Source: Streptomyces sp. MMG1533
Lineage (GTDB): Bacteria > Actinomycetota > Actinomycetes > Streptomycetales > Streptomycetaceae
NCBI RefSeq assembly: GCF_001279775.1
Contig: NZ_LGDG01000213.1
Span: forward strand, 124,001-188,000
Direction of reading: 5' to 3'
Length of the DNA: 64,000 nt
Part shown: positions 33,408-42,983 of the stretch, piece by piece
How the letters are laid out: each line of letters begins with the position of its first letter
Numbering within the stretch: position 1 is the stretch's first letter
Made by a program: the position numbers and the translations under genes
The notes under the pieces: generated by a model
The model's database searches: none
Told to the model about the DNA's origin: nothing
What the model saw: the letters and a program-made list of their open reading frames with translations, nothing else

Positions 33408-35144
33408 ATGACTTCCGTTGAAGCAGACGAACCGGAGCAGGCAGCGGCGCCCCAGGCGGCGCCGATGCCGGAACAGGGTCCTGGGTCGGACCGGACCGCG
33501 ACCGAGACCCCGCCCTACGCGCGCCGCTGGGCGGCACTGGGTGTCATCCTCGGCGCCGAGATCATGGACCTGCTCGACGGCACGATCATGAACGTGGCCG
33601 CGCCGTCGGTCCGCGACGATCTGGGCGGCAGCCTCAGCGTCATCCAGTGGATCACTGTCGGGTACACGCTCGCCTTCGCCGTCCTGCTCGTGGTCGGCGG
33701 CCGGCTGGGCGACATCTACGGCCGCAAGCGCATGTTCGTCTTCGGCGCCGTCGGATTCACCCTGGCCTCCGTGCTGTGCGCGGTGGCGGGCAGTTCCGAG
33801 ATGCTCATCGCCGCGCGTTTCCTGCAGGGCGGGCTGGGCGCGCTGATGATTCCGCAGGGGCTCGGCCTCATCAAGCAGATGTTCCCGCCCAAGGAGACCG
33901 CGGCGGCGTTCGGCGCGTTCGGGCCCGCCATCGGGCTGGGCGCCGTGCTCGGCCCGATCGTCGCCGGCTTTCTCATCGACGCCGACCTGTTCGGGTCGGG
34001 CTGGCGGTCCGTATTCCTGATCAACCTGCCGATCGGGGCAGCCGTGATCATCGGTGCGGTGGTGCTGCTGCCCGAGGGCAGGGCGCCCGTGCGGCCGAGG
34101 TTCGATGTCGGGGGCACGCTGCTCGTGACGCTCGGGCTGACCCTGCTGATCTTCCCGCTGGTCCAGGGGCGCGAACGCGGCTGGCCTGCCTGGACGTTCG
34201 CGCTGATGGTGGTCGCAGTGGCCGTGCTCGCCGCCTTCGTGGCCTACGAGCTGCGGCAGGAGAAGCGCGGCGGTGCCACGCTCATCGAGCTCAGCCTGCT
34301 GCGCAGGTCCCGCTATGCCGCGGGGCTGGCCGTGGCGCTGGTGTTCTTCACCGGGATCTCCGGCATGTCGCTGCTGCTCGGCCTGCATCTGCAGATGGGC
34401 CTGGGCTTCAGCCCGACCCGGGCGGCGCTGACGATGACGCCCTGGTCGGTGTTCCTGGTCGTCGGCGCCATCCTGACCGGGGCGGTGCTGGGTGCGAAGT
34501 TCGGCCGCAAGGCCCTGCACGGCGGGCTCGCGGTGCTGGCACTGGGCGTACTGATCATGCTGCTGACGATCGGCGACCAGGCCGGCGGGCTGACCAGCTG
34601 GGAGCTCGTCCCCGGCATCGCCGTGGCCGGGCTCGGCATGGGCATCATGATCGGTCTGCTCTTCGACATCGCCCTGGCCGATGTCGACAAGCAGGAGGCC
34701 GGCACCGCCTCCGGGATCCTCACCGCGGTCCAGCAGCTCGGCTTCGCGGTCGGTGTCGCGGTGCTCGCGACGCTCTTCTTCGGGCTGCTCGGCTCCCACG
34801 CATCGGCGAGCGTCGCCGACGGCGAGAGGCGGACCCGGGCCGAACTCACCGCGGCCGGGGTGGCCCCGGCCGAGCAGGACCGGCTGCTCGCCGACCTGCG
34901 CCTGTGCCTGAAGGAATCAGCGAGCCAGCAGGACTCCGACCAGGCGCCCGACAGCTGCCGCAGTGTCCAGCAGGTCGAGCCCAAGGCGGCCGAGGCTGCG
35001 GCACGGGCCTGGCGGACGGCCCACACCGAGAACTTCAGCAGCGCGATGGTCCGCATGCTCTGGGTGGTGATCGGGCTGCTGGCGGTGTCCTTCCTGCTGG
35101 CATTCCGGCTGCCGCCCAAGCCCCGTGAGGAAGAGGGTTTCTGA
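33408..35144 (+). CDS. actA: MFS exporter ActA (ActII-2)
   Basis: A 578-residue, 14-segment DHA2-type antiporter. Hydrophilic N-terminal tail of about 40 residues, motif A GGRLGDIYGRKRMFVF, motif C region GAFGPAIGLGAVLGPIVAGFL, and a large periplasmic loop before the last helix. ActA is the actinorhodin-pathway exporter and resistance determinant, induced by intermediates through ActR. It overlaps actB by one base (TGATG). The ribosome binding site is weak. Confidence 0.9.
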   Translation: MTSVEADEPEQAAAPQAAPMPEQGPGSDRTATETPPYARRWAALGVILGAEIMDLLDGTIMNVAAPSVRDDLGGSLSVIQWITVGYTLAFAVLLVVGGRLGDIYGRKRMFVFGAVGFTLASVLCAVAGSSEMLIAARFLQGGLGALMIPQGLGLIKQMFPPKETAAAFGAFGPAIGLGAVLGPIVAGFLIDADLFGSGWRSVFLINLPIGAAVIIGAVVLLPEGRAPVRPRFDVGGTLLVTLGLTLLIFPLVQGRERGWPAWTFALMVVAVAVLAAFVAYELRQEKRGGATLIELSLLRRSRYAAGLAVALVFFTGISGMSLLLGLHLQMGLGFSPTRAALTMTPWSVFLVVGAILTGAVLGAKFGRKALHGGLAVLALGVLIMLLTIGDQAGGLTSWELVPGIAVAGLGMGIMIGLLFDIALADVDKQEAGTASGILTAVQQLGFAVGVAVLATLFFGLLGSHASASVADGERRTRAELTAAGVAPAEQDRLLADLRLCLKESASQQDSDQAPDSCRSVQQVEPKAAEAAARAWRTAHTENFSSAMVRMLWVVIGLLAVSFLLAFRLPPKPREEEGF

Positions 35145-37279
35145 TGACACGCAAACTGCTGTCCTGGCCGGGCGGACGCCGGGCCAAGTGGCTGGTGCTG
35201 GTGGGCTGGATCGGTCTGCTGATCGTGCTCCAGCCACTTGCCGGAAAGCTCGGCGACGTCGAGTCCAACGACGCCGCGGCCTGGCTTCCCGGCAACGCGG
35301 AATCGACCGAAGTGCTCGAGCTCTCCGAGAAGTTCCAGCCTGCCGACACCAGCCCGGCCATCGTCGTCTACGACCGCCCGTCCGGGATCACGGCCGCCGA
35401 CGAGAAGAAGGCCCGGGCGGACGCCGCGGAGTTCGCGGACGGCGCCGGCGTGGTGGGCGAGCCGTACGGCCCGGTGCGCTCGGACGACGGCAAGGCCCTG
35501 CGCACCGTGGTCAACGTCCATCTCGGCAAGGAGGGCTGGGAGGGGCTCAACGAGGCCACCAAGGATCTGCGGGAGACCGCGCAGCCGAACGCGCCCGACG
35601 GACTCGGCATCCATGTGACGGGCCCGACCGGCTATGCCGCCGACTCCGCGGAGTCCTTCAGCAGCGCCGACTTCAAGCTCACCCTGGTCACCCTGCTCAT
35701 CGTCGTGACGATCCTCGTCATCACCTACCGCAGCCCGTTGCTCTGGCTGCTGCCGATGATCTCCGCGGGCATGTCCCTGGTCATCTCGCAGGCCATCATC
35801 TACCTGCTGGCCAAGAACGCGGGACTCACGGTCAACGCCCAGACCGCGATGATCCTCACGGTGCTGGTGCTCGGCGCGGCCACCGACTACGCGCTGCTGC
35901 TCGTCGCCCGCTACCGGGAGGAACTGCGGCGGCACGAGGACCGGCACGAGGCCATGGCCGAGGCGCTGCACCGTGCGGGCCCCGCCATCGTGGCCAGCGC
36001 CGCCACCGTCGCCATCAGCATGCTCCTCCTGCTGCTGGCCGGCCTGAACTCCACCAAGGGCCTCGGACCGGTCTGCGCCGTCGGCGTGCTGGTCGGCCTG
36101 CTGGCGATGATGACGCTGCTGCCCGCCCTGCTGGTGATCTTCGGACGCTGGATCTTCTGGCCGGCCCGGCCGAAGCACGGTACGGAGCCCGACGTCACCC
36201 GGGGCGTGTGGACGCGGGTCGCCCGGCTGGTCTCCGGTCGCCCGCGTACGGTCTGGATCGCCACCAGCCTGGTGCTGGGGGCGGTGGCCACGCTGGCCTT
36301 CACCCTGAACGCCGACGGACTGCAGCAGAAGGACGGCTTCAAGAGCAGGCCGGAGTCGGTGGTCGGCGAGGAGATCCTCGCCCGGCACTTCCCGGCCGGT
36401 TCCGGCGAGCCGATGGTCGTCATCGCCAAGGACTCCTCGGCGTCCGAGGTGCGCGGCGCACTGGAGAAGGTGCCCGGCGTCACCGAGGTCGCGGATCCCG
36501 AAGTCAAGGACGGCCTGGCCTACATCGAGGCGACTCTCGGCCCCGGAGCCGACAGCCCGGAGGCGATGGCGGCGGTCACGGCGGCCCGCGAGACCCTCGG
36601 CCGGCTGGACGGCGCACAGGCGAGGGTGGGCGGCAGCAGTGCCGTCGTGCACGACATGCGCGAGGCGTCCAGCCGTGACCGCGGGCTCATCATCCCGGTG
36701 ATCCTGTTCGTGGTGTTCTGCATCCTGGCTCTGCTGCTGCGGGCGCTGGTGGCCCCGCTGCTGCTGATCGCCAGCGTGGTGCTGTCCTTCTTCACGGCGC
36801 TCGGTCTCGCCGCCTTCTTCTTCAACCACGTGTTCGACTTCGCGGGGGCCGACTCCGCCTTCCCGCTCTGGGTGTTCGTGTTCCTGGTTGCCCTGGGCGT
36901 CGACTACAACATCTTTCTCGTCACCCGGATCAGGGAGGAAAGCGGCCGACTCGGCACCCGGCAGGGTGCGATCAAGGGTCTCACCTCGACCGGCGGTGTG
37001 ATCACCGCGGCCGGCCTGGTGCTGGCCGGGACCTTCGCCGCACTGGCCACGCTGCCGCTGGTCTTCATCGCCGAACTGGGCTTCGCGGTGGCGGTGGGCA
37101 TCCTGCTCGACACCATGATCGTGCGCTCGGTGCTGGTCACCGCGCTCACGCTCGACGTCGGCCGGTGGATGTGGTGGCCGCACCCGCTCTCCCGGCGGGA
37201 TGACTCACCCGAGGAAATGGCCGGAGCGAGTTCCTCCGATTCAGCGGATTCGGAGGTACCGGCTCCCCTTTCCACGTAA
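35144..37279 (+). CDS. actB: MMPL/RND-type exporter ActB (ActII-3)
   Basis: A 711-residue membrane protein with the duplicated MMPL layout: one helix, an extracellular domain (about 40-180), five helices, then the pattern repeated from about residue 360. Both proton-relay helices keep their acidic pairs or equivalent (LVLGAATDYALLL and VALGVDYNIFLVTRIREE). It works with ActA in export of actinorhodin intermediates. Co-transcribed with actA from the ActR-controlled promoter. The C-terminus is Ser-rich. Confidence 0.9.
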   Translation: MTRKLLSWPGGRRAKWLVLVGWIGLLIVLQPLAGKLGDVESNDAAAWLPGNAESTEVLELSEKFQPADTSPAIVVYDRPSGITAADEKKARADAAEFADGAGVVGEPYGPVRSDDGKALRTVVNVHLGKEGWEGLNEATKDLRETAQPNAPDGLGIHVTGPTGYAADSAESFSSADFKLTLVTLLIVVTILVITYRSPLLWLLPMISAGMSLVISQAIIYLLAKNAGLTVNAQTAMILTVLVLGAATDYALLLVARYREELRRHEDRHEAMAEALHRAGPAIVASAATVAISMLLLLLAGLNSTKGLGPVCAVGVLVGLLAMMTLLPALLVIFGRWIFWPARPKHGTEPDVTRGVWTRVARLVSGRPRTVWIATSLVLGAVATLAFTLNADGLQQKDGFKSRPESVVGEEILARHFPAGSGEPMVVIAKDSSASEVRGALEKVPGVTEVADPEVKDGLAYIEATLGPGADSPEAMAAVTAARETLGRLDGAQARVGGSSAVVHDMREASSRDRGLIIPVILFVVFCILALLLRALVAPLLLIASVVLSFFTALGLAAFFFNHVFDFAGADSAFPLWVFVFLVALGVDYNIFLVTRIREESGRLGTRQGAIKGLTSTGGVITAAGLVLAGTFAALATLPLVFIAELGFAVAVGILLDTMIVRSVLVTALTLDVGRWMWWPHPLSRRDDSPEEMAGASSSDSADSEVPAPLST

Positions 37280-37293
37280 AAAGCGGGAATATG

Positions 37294-37319
37294 AATCAGC
37301 ACGGCTTGCCGTGCTGATT
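37294..37319 (+). terminator. terminator after actB
   Basis: AATCAGCACGG-CTTG-CCGTGCTGATT is a perfect 11-bp stem with a 4-base loop, followed by a T-rich tail (TATATTTG), 15 bp after the actB stop. Confidence 0.85.
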
Positions 37320-37361
37320 TATATTTGAGAAACGTACGATCTTCCTGTGACCCTGACCACG

Positions 37362-37390
37362 TTGAGTATGTCAAGCCTGCCTGTTATCCT
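37362..37390 (+). promoter_or_regulatory. actII-4 promoter
   Basis: TTGAGT (37362-37367) and TATCCT (37385-37390) are spaced by 17 bp, a good vegetative-type promoter. It predicts a start near 37397 and a leader of about 38 bases before the GTG. The surrounding 115-bp gap is AT-richer than the cluster average and is the expected landing zone of the pleiotropic regulators of actII-ORF4. Confidence 0.6.
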
Positions 37391-37434
37391 CGCCCTCAGG
37401 AAAGAAAACGGAGAATCTCGACGGGGGCGGCAAA

Positions 37435-38202
37435 GTGAGATTCAATCTGTTAGGCCAGATGCACGTAGTCACTGATACGGGGAGACTGATTCCGCTTAAA
37501 TCGTCGAAGGCGACCCAGCTCCTGGCACTGCTGCTGCTCAGGCGGCATCAGGTGGTGGGGGCCGGGGTGCTCATCGAGGAGCTGTGGGCGGACGATCCGC
37601 CGCGCAGTGCCATGACCACGCTGCAGACGTACGTCTACCACACCCGCCGGCTGCTGGCGCAGCAGCAGGTGACCGGCAAGCAGCGGGAGTTGCTGCTGAC
37701 CCGGCCGCCCGGCTACTTCGCCCTGATCGACGACGAAGAGCTCGATGTCACGGTCTTCGAGCGGCTGATCCGCACGGGCAGCCGGCTGCTCGAGGACAAC
37801 CGGCCCAGGGAGGCGCTCGCCGCGCTGAACGCGGGCCTGGATCTCTGGCACGGCCCGGCGCTGTCCACGGTGCCGTGCGGCCGGGTGCTCGAAAGCCATA
37901 TCGCTCATCTGGAAGAGCTCCGGATCTTCGGACTGCAGCTCCGTATAGAAGCGAATTGGCGGCTCGGCAGAATAGGCCCGCTGATTCCGGAACTTCGATC
38001 CCTGGTGGTTTCACATCCGCTGAACGAGACCCTGCACGCCAAGTTGATGGGCGCGCTCTATCGGGTGGGCCGGCGGGCGGAGGCACTGGAGTCGTACCGA
38101 AATCTCCGGAAGATTCTGTCCGACGAACTCGGGGTGGACCCGACGCCGGAAATCCAGCGCATGCACATGGAGATTCTCAACGGTGATCCCGTGCTCGCGT
38201 AG
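37435..38202 (+). CDS. actII-4: SARP pathway activator ActII-4
   Basis: A 255-residue activator. N-terminal OmpR-type winged helix (about 1-95: [24 protein letters not shown], then [16 protein letters not shown]) and a bacterial transcriptional activation domain (about 100-250). It switches on the act biosynthetic operons by binding TCGAG-type repeats. GTG 37435 is the start. Codon 6 (37450-37452) is TTA, so translation should depend on the rare leucyl-tRNA made by bldA, as in S. coelicolor. It lies downstream of the actB terminator with its own promoter, and is convergent with actIII across a long perfect hairpin. Confidence 0.95.
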   Translation: MRFNLLGQMHVVTDTGRLIPLKSSKATQLLALLLLRRHQVVGAGVLIEELWADDPPRSAMTTLQTYVYHTRRLLAQQQVTGKQRELLLTRPPGYFALIDDEELDVTVFERLIRTGSRLLEDNRPREALAALNAGLDLWHGPALSTVPCGRVLESHIAHLEELRIFGLQLRIEANWRLGRIGPLIPELRSLVVSHPLNETLHAKLMGALYRVGRRAEALESYRNLRKILSDELGVDPTPEIQRMHMEILNGDPVLA

Positions 38203-38208
38203 GCACCG

Positions 38209-38267
38209 GCCCGTGAATGCAGTGAAGCCCCTTGCGGACCGCAAGGGGCTTCACTGCATTCACGGGC
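38209..38267. terminator. very long perfect hairpin between actII-4 and actIII
   Basis: A 59-bp perfect inverted repeat: 29 paired bases on each side of a single central base (38238). Its arms contain GTGAATGCAGTGAAGCCCC and its complement. It starts 7 bp after the actII-4 stop and ends 9 bp before the actIII stop, so it is a bidirectional terminator. Confidence 0.9.
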
Positions 38268-38276
38268 GGCCGGGCG

Positions 38277-39062
38277 TCAGTAGTTCCCCAGGCCACCACA
38301 GACATTCAGCGCCTGCGCGGTGACCGCGGCCGCCCCGTCCCCGATCAGATAGGCCACCATCTCCGCCACCTCGGACGGCTGTACGTACCGGCCGATCGGC
38401 ACTCGCGCCGTGATCCGGTCGAAGGCCTCGTCGGTCGACACCTGCCAGATCTCCGAGTAGTGCTCGCGCACGGACGCCGCCATCGGCGTCTCGACGAAGC
38501 CGGGGCAGACGGCGTTCACCGTGATGCCCGTCCGGGCCAGTTCGAGGCCCAGCGCCTTGGTGAAACCGACCACGCCGTGCTTCGACGCCGAGTACGGGGC
38601 GGCGTGCACGACGCCCTGCTTCCCACCCGTCGAGGCGATGTTGATGATCCGGCCGGCTCCCCGTTCGAGCATGCCGCCGGCCGTCAGGACCTGCTTGGTC
38701 ACCCGGAACACACTGGTGAGATTGGTGTCGATCACGTCGAGCCAGAGCTCGTCGGCGAGCTCGGCCGTGGCGCCGCCGCCGGGCCGGCCCGCGTTGTTCA
38801 CCAGGACGTCGACCGGACCGTAGCGCTCGACCACCGCCGCCACGAGCGCCTCGATGTCGGGGAGCGACCGGACGTCGCAAGTCCGGCCGTCCGCCTCCAC
38901 CCCCGCTTCCTGCAACTCCTTCAGTGTCGAGCGCAGCGCCTCCTCGCCGCGCGCGCAGATGAAGACATGCAGCCCCTCCTTACCGAGCCTTCGGGCGATT
39001 TCCAGCCCGATACCGCTGGTTGCGCCCGTCAACAGTGCGACCTTCGAGGCCTGCGTGGCCAT
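38277..39062 (-). CDS. actIII: polyketide C9 ketoreductase ActIII
   Basis: A 261-residue short-chain dehydrogenase/reductase. Cofactor motif GATSGIG near residue 12, NNAG around 90, catalytic Ser in [10 protein letters not shown], and YSASK Tyr/Lys pair. Specific loop [20 protein letters not shown] is as in the act ketoreductase. ActIII reduces C9 of the octaketide on the ACP with NADPH and directs first-ring closure. ATG 39062 follows AGAGGGAC and gives the known family length; the longer open frame upstream is not used. Divergent from actI across TCGA repeats. Confidence 0.95.
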   Translation of the reverse strand: MATQASKVALLTGATSGIGLEIARRLGKEGLHVFICARGEEALRSTLKELQEAGVEADGRTCDVRSLPDIEALVAAVVERYGPVDVLVNNAGRPGGGATAELADELWLDVIDTNLTSVFRVTKQVLTAGGMLERGAGRIINIASTGGKQGVVHAAPYSASKHGVVGFTKALGLELARTGITVNAVCPGFVETPMAASVREHYSEIWQVSTDEAFDRITARVPIGRYVQPSEVAEMVAYLIGDGAAAVTAQALNVCGGLGNY

Positions 39063-39099
39063 GTGTCCCTCTCCCTGCTTCGCGGTCCCGGACCTGCCC

Positions 39100-39134
39100 A
39101 TCCTTTGGCCCCGGCCTCGAACGGCGGTCGAAAG
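39100..39134. promoter_or_regulatory. SARP (ActII-4) binding repeats, actIII/actI region
   Basis: TCGA cores start at 39117 and 39128, 11 bp apart. In the actIII direction the last heptamer TCGAGGC is followed after eight bases by AAGGAT (39105-39100), fitting xAxxxT and giving a 31-base actIII leader. In the actI direction no comparable hexamer is obvious. Both act promoters in this region are known ActII-ORF4 targets in S. coelicolor. Confidence 0.65.
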
Positions 39135-39271
39135 GGGTTGGGGTGCAACTGGACGCCGCGACGGTGGATCCGCTGTCGAGGGGCTCCATATCGGCCTTCG
39201 AGCCGCTTTCGAGCCAACGAGCCGACGATGACGACGACCACCGGGCGAACTCATCGAAGGAGCTGTTCCGA

Positions 39272-40546
39272 TTGAAACGCAGAGTCGTCATCACCGGCGT
39301 CGGCGTTCGCGCCCCGGGCGGGAACGGCACGCGCCAGTTCTGGGAGCTGCTCACCTCCGGGCGGACGGCGACGCGCCGGATCTCGCTCTTCGACCCGTCG
39401 CCCTACCGTTCACAGGTTGCCGCGGAGGCCGACTTCGACCCGGTCGCCGAGGGCTTCGGCCCACGGGAGCTCGACCGGATGGACCGGGCCTCGCAGTTCG
39501 CCGTGGCCTGCGCCCGGGAAGCCGTCACGGCGAGCGGGCTCGAGTTCGACACCCTGGACCCCGCCCGTGTCGGGGTCAGCCTCGGCAGTGCGGTGGCCGC
39601 CGCGACCAGCCTGGAACGTGAGTATCTGCTGCTGTCGGACTCCGGCCGCGAGTGGGAGGTCGACGCCGCCTGGCTGTCCCGGCACATGTTCGACTACCTG
39701 GTGCCCAGCGTCATGCCAGCCGAAGTGGCCTGGGCGGTCGGTGCCGAGGGCCCGGTCGCGATGGTCTCCAACGGCTGCACCTCGGGCCTCGACTCCGTGG
39801 GCCACGCGGTGCGGCTGATCGAGGAGGGCAGCGCCGACGTGATGCTCGCGGGGGCCGCCGACACCCCGATCACCCCGATCGTCGTCGCCTGCTTCGACGC
39901 GATCCGCGCCACGACGGCGCGCAACGACGACCCGGAGCACGCCTCGCGTCCGTTCGACGGTACGCGTGACGGCTTCGTCCTGGCCGAGGGAGCCGCGATG
40001 TTCGTCCTGGAGGAGTACGACAGTGCGCTGGCCCGAGGCGCCCGCATCCACGCCGAGATCTCGGGGTACGCGACGCGCTGCAACGCGTACCACATGACGG
40101 GGCTGAAGACCGACGGCCGGGAGATGGCGGAGGCCATCCAGGTCGCCCTCGGCGAGTCCCGCACGGACGCGACGGACATCGACTACATCAACGCCCACGG
40201 CTCCGGCACCCGGCAGAACGACCGCCACGAGACCGCGGCGTACAAGCGCGCGCTCGGCGATCACGCCCGCCGCACCCCGGTCAGCTCGATCAAGTCGATG
40301 GTCGGCCACTCGCTCGGCGCGATCGGCTCGCTGGAGATCGCGGCCAGCGTGCTCGCGCTCGAACACGGCGTGGTGCCCCCGACCGCGAACCTGCATACCA
40401 ACGACCCCGAATGCGATCTCGACTATGTCCCGCTCGAGGCGCGGGAACGGAAACTGGGGACCGTGCTCACGGTGGGCAGCGGCTTCGGCGGCTTCCAGAG
40501 CGCGATGGTCCTGCGCGGCGCCGAGGCGGCGGGGGCCGTCGCATGA
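39272..40546 (+). CDS. actI-1: ketosynthase alpha ActI-1
   Basis: A 424-residue type II PKS condensing enzyme (KS alpha). Catalytic Cys in SNGCTSGLD, His in [11 protein letters not shown] and the second His in MVGHSLGA. It extends acetate to the 16-carbon octaketide with CLF and ACP. I choose TTG 39272 because GAAGGAG lies nine bases upstream and the product starts [11 protein letters not shown] as other KS alpha proteins do. A GTG at 39143 would give a 467-residue form with a Ser/Asp-rich extension, but the actIII/actI promoter repeats are too close to it. The residue before GC in the active-site motif is Asn where Thr is usual. Stop overlaps actI-2. Confidence 0.93.
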   Translation: MKRRVVITGVGVRAPGGNGTRQFWELLTSGRTATRRISLFDPSPYRSQVAAEADFDPVAEGFGPRELDRMDRASQFAVACAREAVTASGLEFDTLDPARVGVSLGSAVAAATSLEREYLLLSDSGREWEVDAAWLSRHMFDYLVPSVMPAEVAWAVGAEGPVAMVSNGCTSGLDSVGHAVRLIEEGSADVMLAGAADTPITPIVVACFDAIRATTARNDDPEHASRPFDGTRDGFVLAEGAAMFVLEEYDSALARGARIHAEISGYATRCNAYHMTGLKTDGREMAEAIQVALGESRTDATDIDYINAHGSGTRQNDRHETAAYKRALGDHARRTPVSSIKSMVGHSLGAIGSLEIAASVLALEHGVVPPTANLHTNDPECDLDYVPLEARERKLGTVLTVGSGFGGFQSAMVLRGAEAAGAVA

Positions 40547-41766
40547 GCGTGCTGATCACAGGTGTCGGTGTCGTGGCCCCCAACGGCCTTGGCCTGGAGC
40601 CTTACTGGGCGGCCGTGCTGACCGGCCGCTCCGGCCTCGGCCCGGTCACCGGCTTCGACGTGAGCCGGTACGCGGCGACGCTCGCCGGCCAGATCGACGA
40701 CTTCCACGCCCCCGACCACGTCCCCAGCCGGCTGCTGCCGCAGACGGACCCGTCCACCCGGCTCGCGCTGACCGCCGCGGCCTGGGCGCTCGAGGACGCG
40801 AAGGCCGATCCGGAGTCGCTGACCGACTACGACATGGGTGTGGTGACGGCCAACGCGTGCGGCGGTTTCGCCTTCACGCACCGGGAGTTCCGCAAGCTGT
40901 GGACCGAGGGTCCCAAGTCGGTCAGCGTGTACGAGTCCTTCGCCTGGTTCTACGCGGTGAACACCGGCCAGATCTCCATCAGGCACGGCATGCGCGGCCC
41001 GAGCAGCGCCCTGGTCGCCGAGCAGGCCGGAGGCCTGGACGCCCTCGGCCACGCCCGCCGGACGATCCGGCGGGGCACCCCGCTGGTGGTCTCCGGCGGC
41101 GTCGACTCGGCGCTCGACCCGTGGGGCTGGGTCTCGCAGATCGCGAGCGGGCGGATCAGCACCGCCACCGACCCGGAGCGGGCCTATCTGCCCTTCGACG
41201 AGCAGGCGGCCGGTTATGTTCCCGGCGAGGGCGGCGCCATCCTCGTCCTGGAGGACAGCGCCGCGGCCGAGGCCCGGGGCCGGCACGACGCGTACGGCGA
41301 ACTCGCGGGCTACGCCTCGACCTTCGACCCCGCCCCCGGCTCCGGACGTCCCCCGGGCCTGGAGCGCGCGATCCGGCTCGCGCTGACCGACGCCGGGATC
41401 GGCCCCGAGGACGTCGACGTGGTGTTCGCCGACGCCGCGGGCGTACCCGAGCTGGACGCCGCGGAGGCCCTTGCCCTCCGGCAGGTGTTCGGCAGCCACG
41501 GCGTACCTGTCACCGCGCCGAAGACGACGACCGGCCGGCTCTACTCCGGCGGCGGCCCGCTCGACGCGGTCACCGCCCTGATGTCCTTCCGCGAAGGCGT
41601 GATCCCGCCGACCGCGGGCGTCCGGTCCGTACCGCAGGAGTACGGCATCGACCTGGTGCTCGGCGAGCCGCGCACCGCGCCCCTGCGGACCGCCCTGGTC
41701 CTGGCCCGAGGCCGCTGGGGGTTCAACTCGGCGGTCGTCCTGCGCCGTCCCGAACCGACCCCGTAG
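40543..41766 (+). CDS. actI-2: chain length factor (KS beta) ActI-2
   Basis: A 407-residue decarboxylating partner of ActI-1. The active-site Cys is replaced by Gln in [11 protein letters not shown], the hallmark of CLF proteins. The rest keeps the thiolase fold ([26 protein letters not shown]). It dimerises with KS alpha and sets C16 chain length. Starts at ATG 40543 within the actI-1 stop. Confidence 0.95.
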   Translation: MSVLITGVGVVAPNGLGLEPYWAAVLTGRSGLGPVTGFDVSRYAATLAGQIDDFHAPDHVPSRLLPQTDPSTRLALTAAAWALEDAKADPESLTDYDMGVVTANACGGFAFTHREFRKLWTEGPKSVSVYESFAWFYAVNTGQISIRHGMRGPSSALVAEQAGGLDALGHARRTIRRGTPLVVSGGVDSALDPWGWVSQIASGRISTATDPERAYLPFDEQAAGYVPGEGGAILVLEDSAAAEARGRHDAYGELAGYASTFDPAPGSGRPPGLERAIRLALTDAGIGPEDVDVVFADAAGVPELDAAEALALRQVFGSHGVPVTAPKTTTGRLYSGGGPLDAVTALMSFREGVIPPTAGVRSVPQEYGIDLVLGEPRTAPLRTALVLARGRWGFNSAVVLRRPEPTP

Positions 41767-41790
41767 AGAAACAGAGAACTGGAGACCGAC

Positions 41791-42048
41791 ATGGCAACAC
41801 TGCTGACCATCGACGACCTGCGCCGCATCCTCATCGAATGCGCCGGTGAGTCGGACGCGACGGACCTGTCCGGCGACATACTCGACACCCGCTTCGAGAC
41901 CATCGGTTACGACTCGCTCGCGCTCATGGAGACCGCGGCACGGCTGGAGAACCGCTACCAGGTGTCCGTCCCCGACGACATCGCGGTCCGCGTCGCCACG
42001 CCGCGAGAGCTGCTCGACCTGGTCAACGGCGCGCTGGCCGAGGCATGA
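41791..42048 (+). CDS. actI-3: acyl carrier protein ActI-3
   Basis: An 85-residue type II PKS ACP. The phosphopantetheine Ser42 lies in IGYDSLALMETAARLE. A Cys at residue 17, as in the act ACP, is present. It carries the growing polyketide between KS-CLF, ActIII, ActVII and ActIV. It starts 24 bp after actI-2 behind AACTGGAG and overlaps actVII by four bases. Confidence 0.95.
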   Translation: MATLLTIDDLRRILIECAGESDATDLSGDILDTRFETIGYDSLALMETAARLENRYQVSVPDDIAVRVATPRELLDLVNGALAEA

Positions 42049-42983
42049 GCGGGCCGGAAGAGCACCGGGTGGTGCACACCTTGAAGGTCTCGGCCCCGGC
42101 GCGGCGGCTCTACGAGCTGGTCGCGCGGGCCGAGCACTGGCCGGCCGTCTTCGAGCCCACCGTGCATGTGCGGATGCTGGAGCGCGGCCCGGGCACCGAA
42201 CGCTTCCAGATCTGGGCGCGCGTGGCCGGCCAGGTGAAGGCCTGGACGTCGCGGCGGACACTGGACCCCGACGCCCTGCGGGTCACGTTCCGGCAGGAGC
42301 GCACCCAGCCGCCCATCGCCTCGATGGGCGGGAGCTGGGAGTTCCGGGGCGACGGCCAGATCACCGAGGTGGTGCTCACCCACGACTTCGCCGCGGTCGA
42401 CGAGGCGGCCCTGCCGGGACTGCGCGAGGCGCTGGACGCGAACAGCGAGCGGGAGCTGGCCGCGCTGGCCCGGCTCGCGGAGCAGCCGTACCCGGTCGAG
42501 GAGCTCCTGTTCACGTTCGAGGACACCCTGGAGGTGCCGTCGGGGGACGACGCCTACGCCTTCATCGACCGCAGCGACCTGTGGCCGGACCGGCTGCCGC
42601 ACGTGGGGAAGGTGACCCTGACCGAGGAGGCGGCGGGCGCCGGTTCCCCCGGCGTTCAGGACATGACGATGGAGACCGTGACCGCCGACGGAAGTACGCA
42701 CACGACCCGTTCGATCCGGCTCTGCTTCCCCGGCGAGAGCATCGTGTACAAGCAGCTCGTTCCGCCCGCCCTGCTCATCGGCCACAGCGGTGCCTGGCTC
42801 TTCGACAGGGCCACGGTCACCGCCCGGCACACCGTGGTGATCGACCCGACCCGGATCGAGGAGGTCCTGGGCAAGGGCAAGACCGTCGCCGACGCCCGCG
42901 TCTACCTGCGCGAGGCGCTCGGCGCCAACAGCCGGGCCACGCTCAGCCACGCTGCGGCCGCTGCCGCCAGGCCGGCGCCGTGA
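42045..42983 (+). CDS. actVII: didomain aromatase/cyclase ActVII
   Basis: A 312-residue protein of two START/SRPBCC-like domains: first about 1-150 (VVHTLKVSAPARRLYELVARAEHWPAVFEP), second about 155-300 (ARHTVVIDPTRIEEVLG near its end). It dehydrates and aromatises the first ring after ActIII reduction. Didomain architecture is typical of C9-reducing pathways. Overlaps actI-3 and actIV, hence tight coupling. Confidence 0.92.
   Translation: MSGPEEHRVVHTLKVSAPARRLYELVARAEHWPAVFEPTVHVRMLERGPGTERFQIWARVAGQVKAWTSRRTLDPDALRVTFRQERTQPPIASMGGSWEFRGDGQITEVVLTHDFAAVDEAALPGLREALDANSERELAALARLAEQPYPVEELLFTFEDTLEVPSGDDAYAFIDRSDLWPDRLPHVGKVTLTEEAAGAGSPGVQDMTMETVTADGSTHTTRSIRLCFPGESIVYKQLVPPALLIGHSGAWLFDRATVTARHTVVIDPTRIEEVLGKGKTVADARVYLREALGANSRATLSHAAAAAARPAP

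Noticed and set aside
34313-37183. 956-codon minus-strand open frame opposite actA/actB
   Set aside because: Gln/His/Arg-rich shadow of two well-supported transporter genes; no ribosome binding site or family motif.
39143-39271. N-terminal extension of ActI-1 from GTG 39143
   Set aside because: Too close to the SARP repeats and weaker than TTG 39272 with GAAGGAG; kept as an alternative only.
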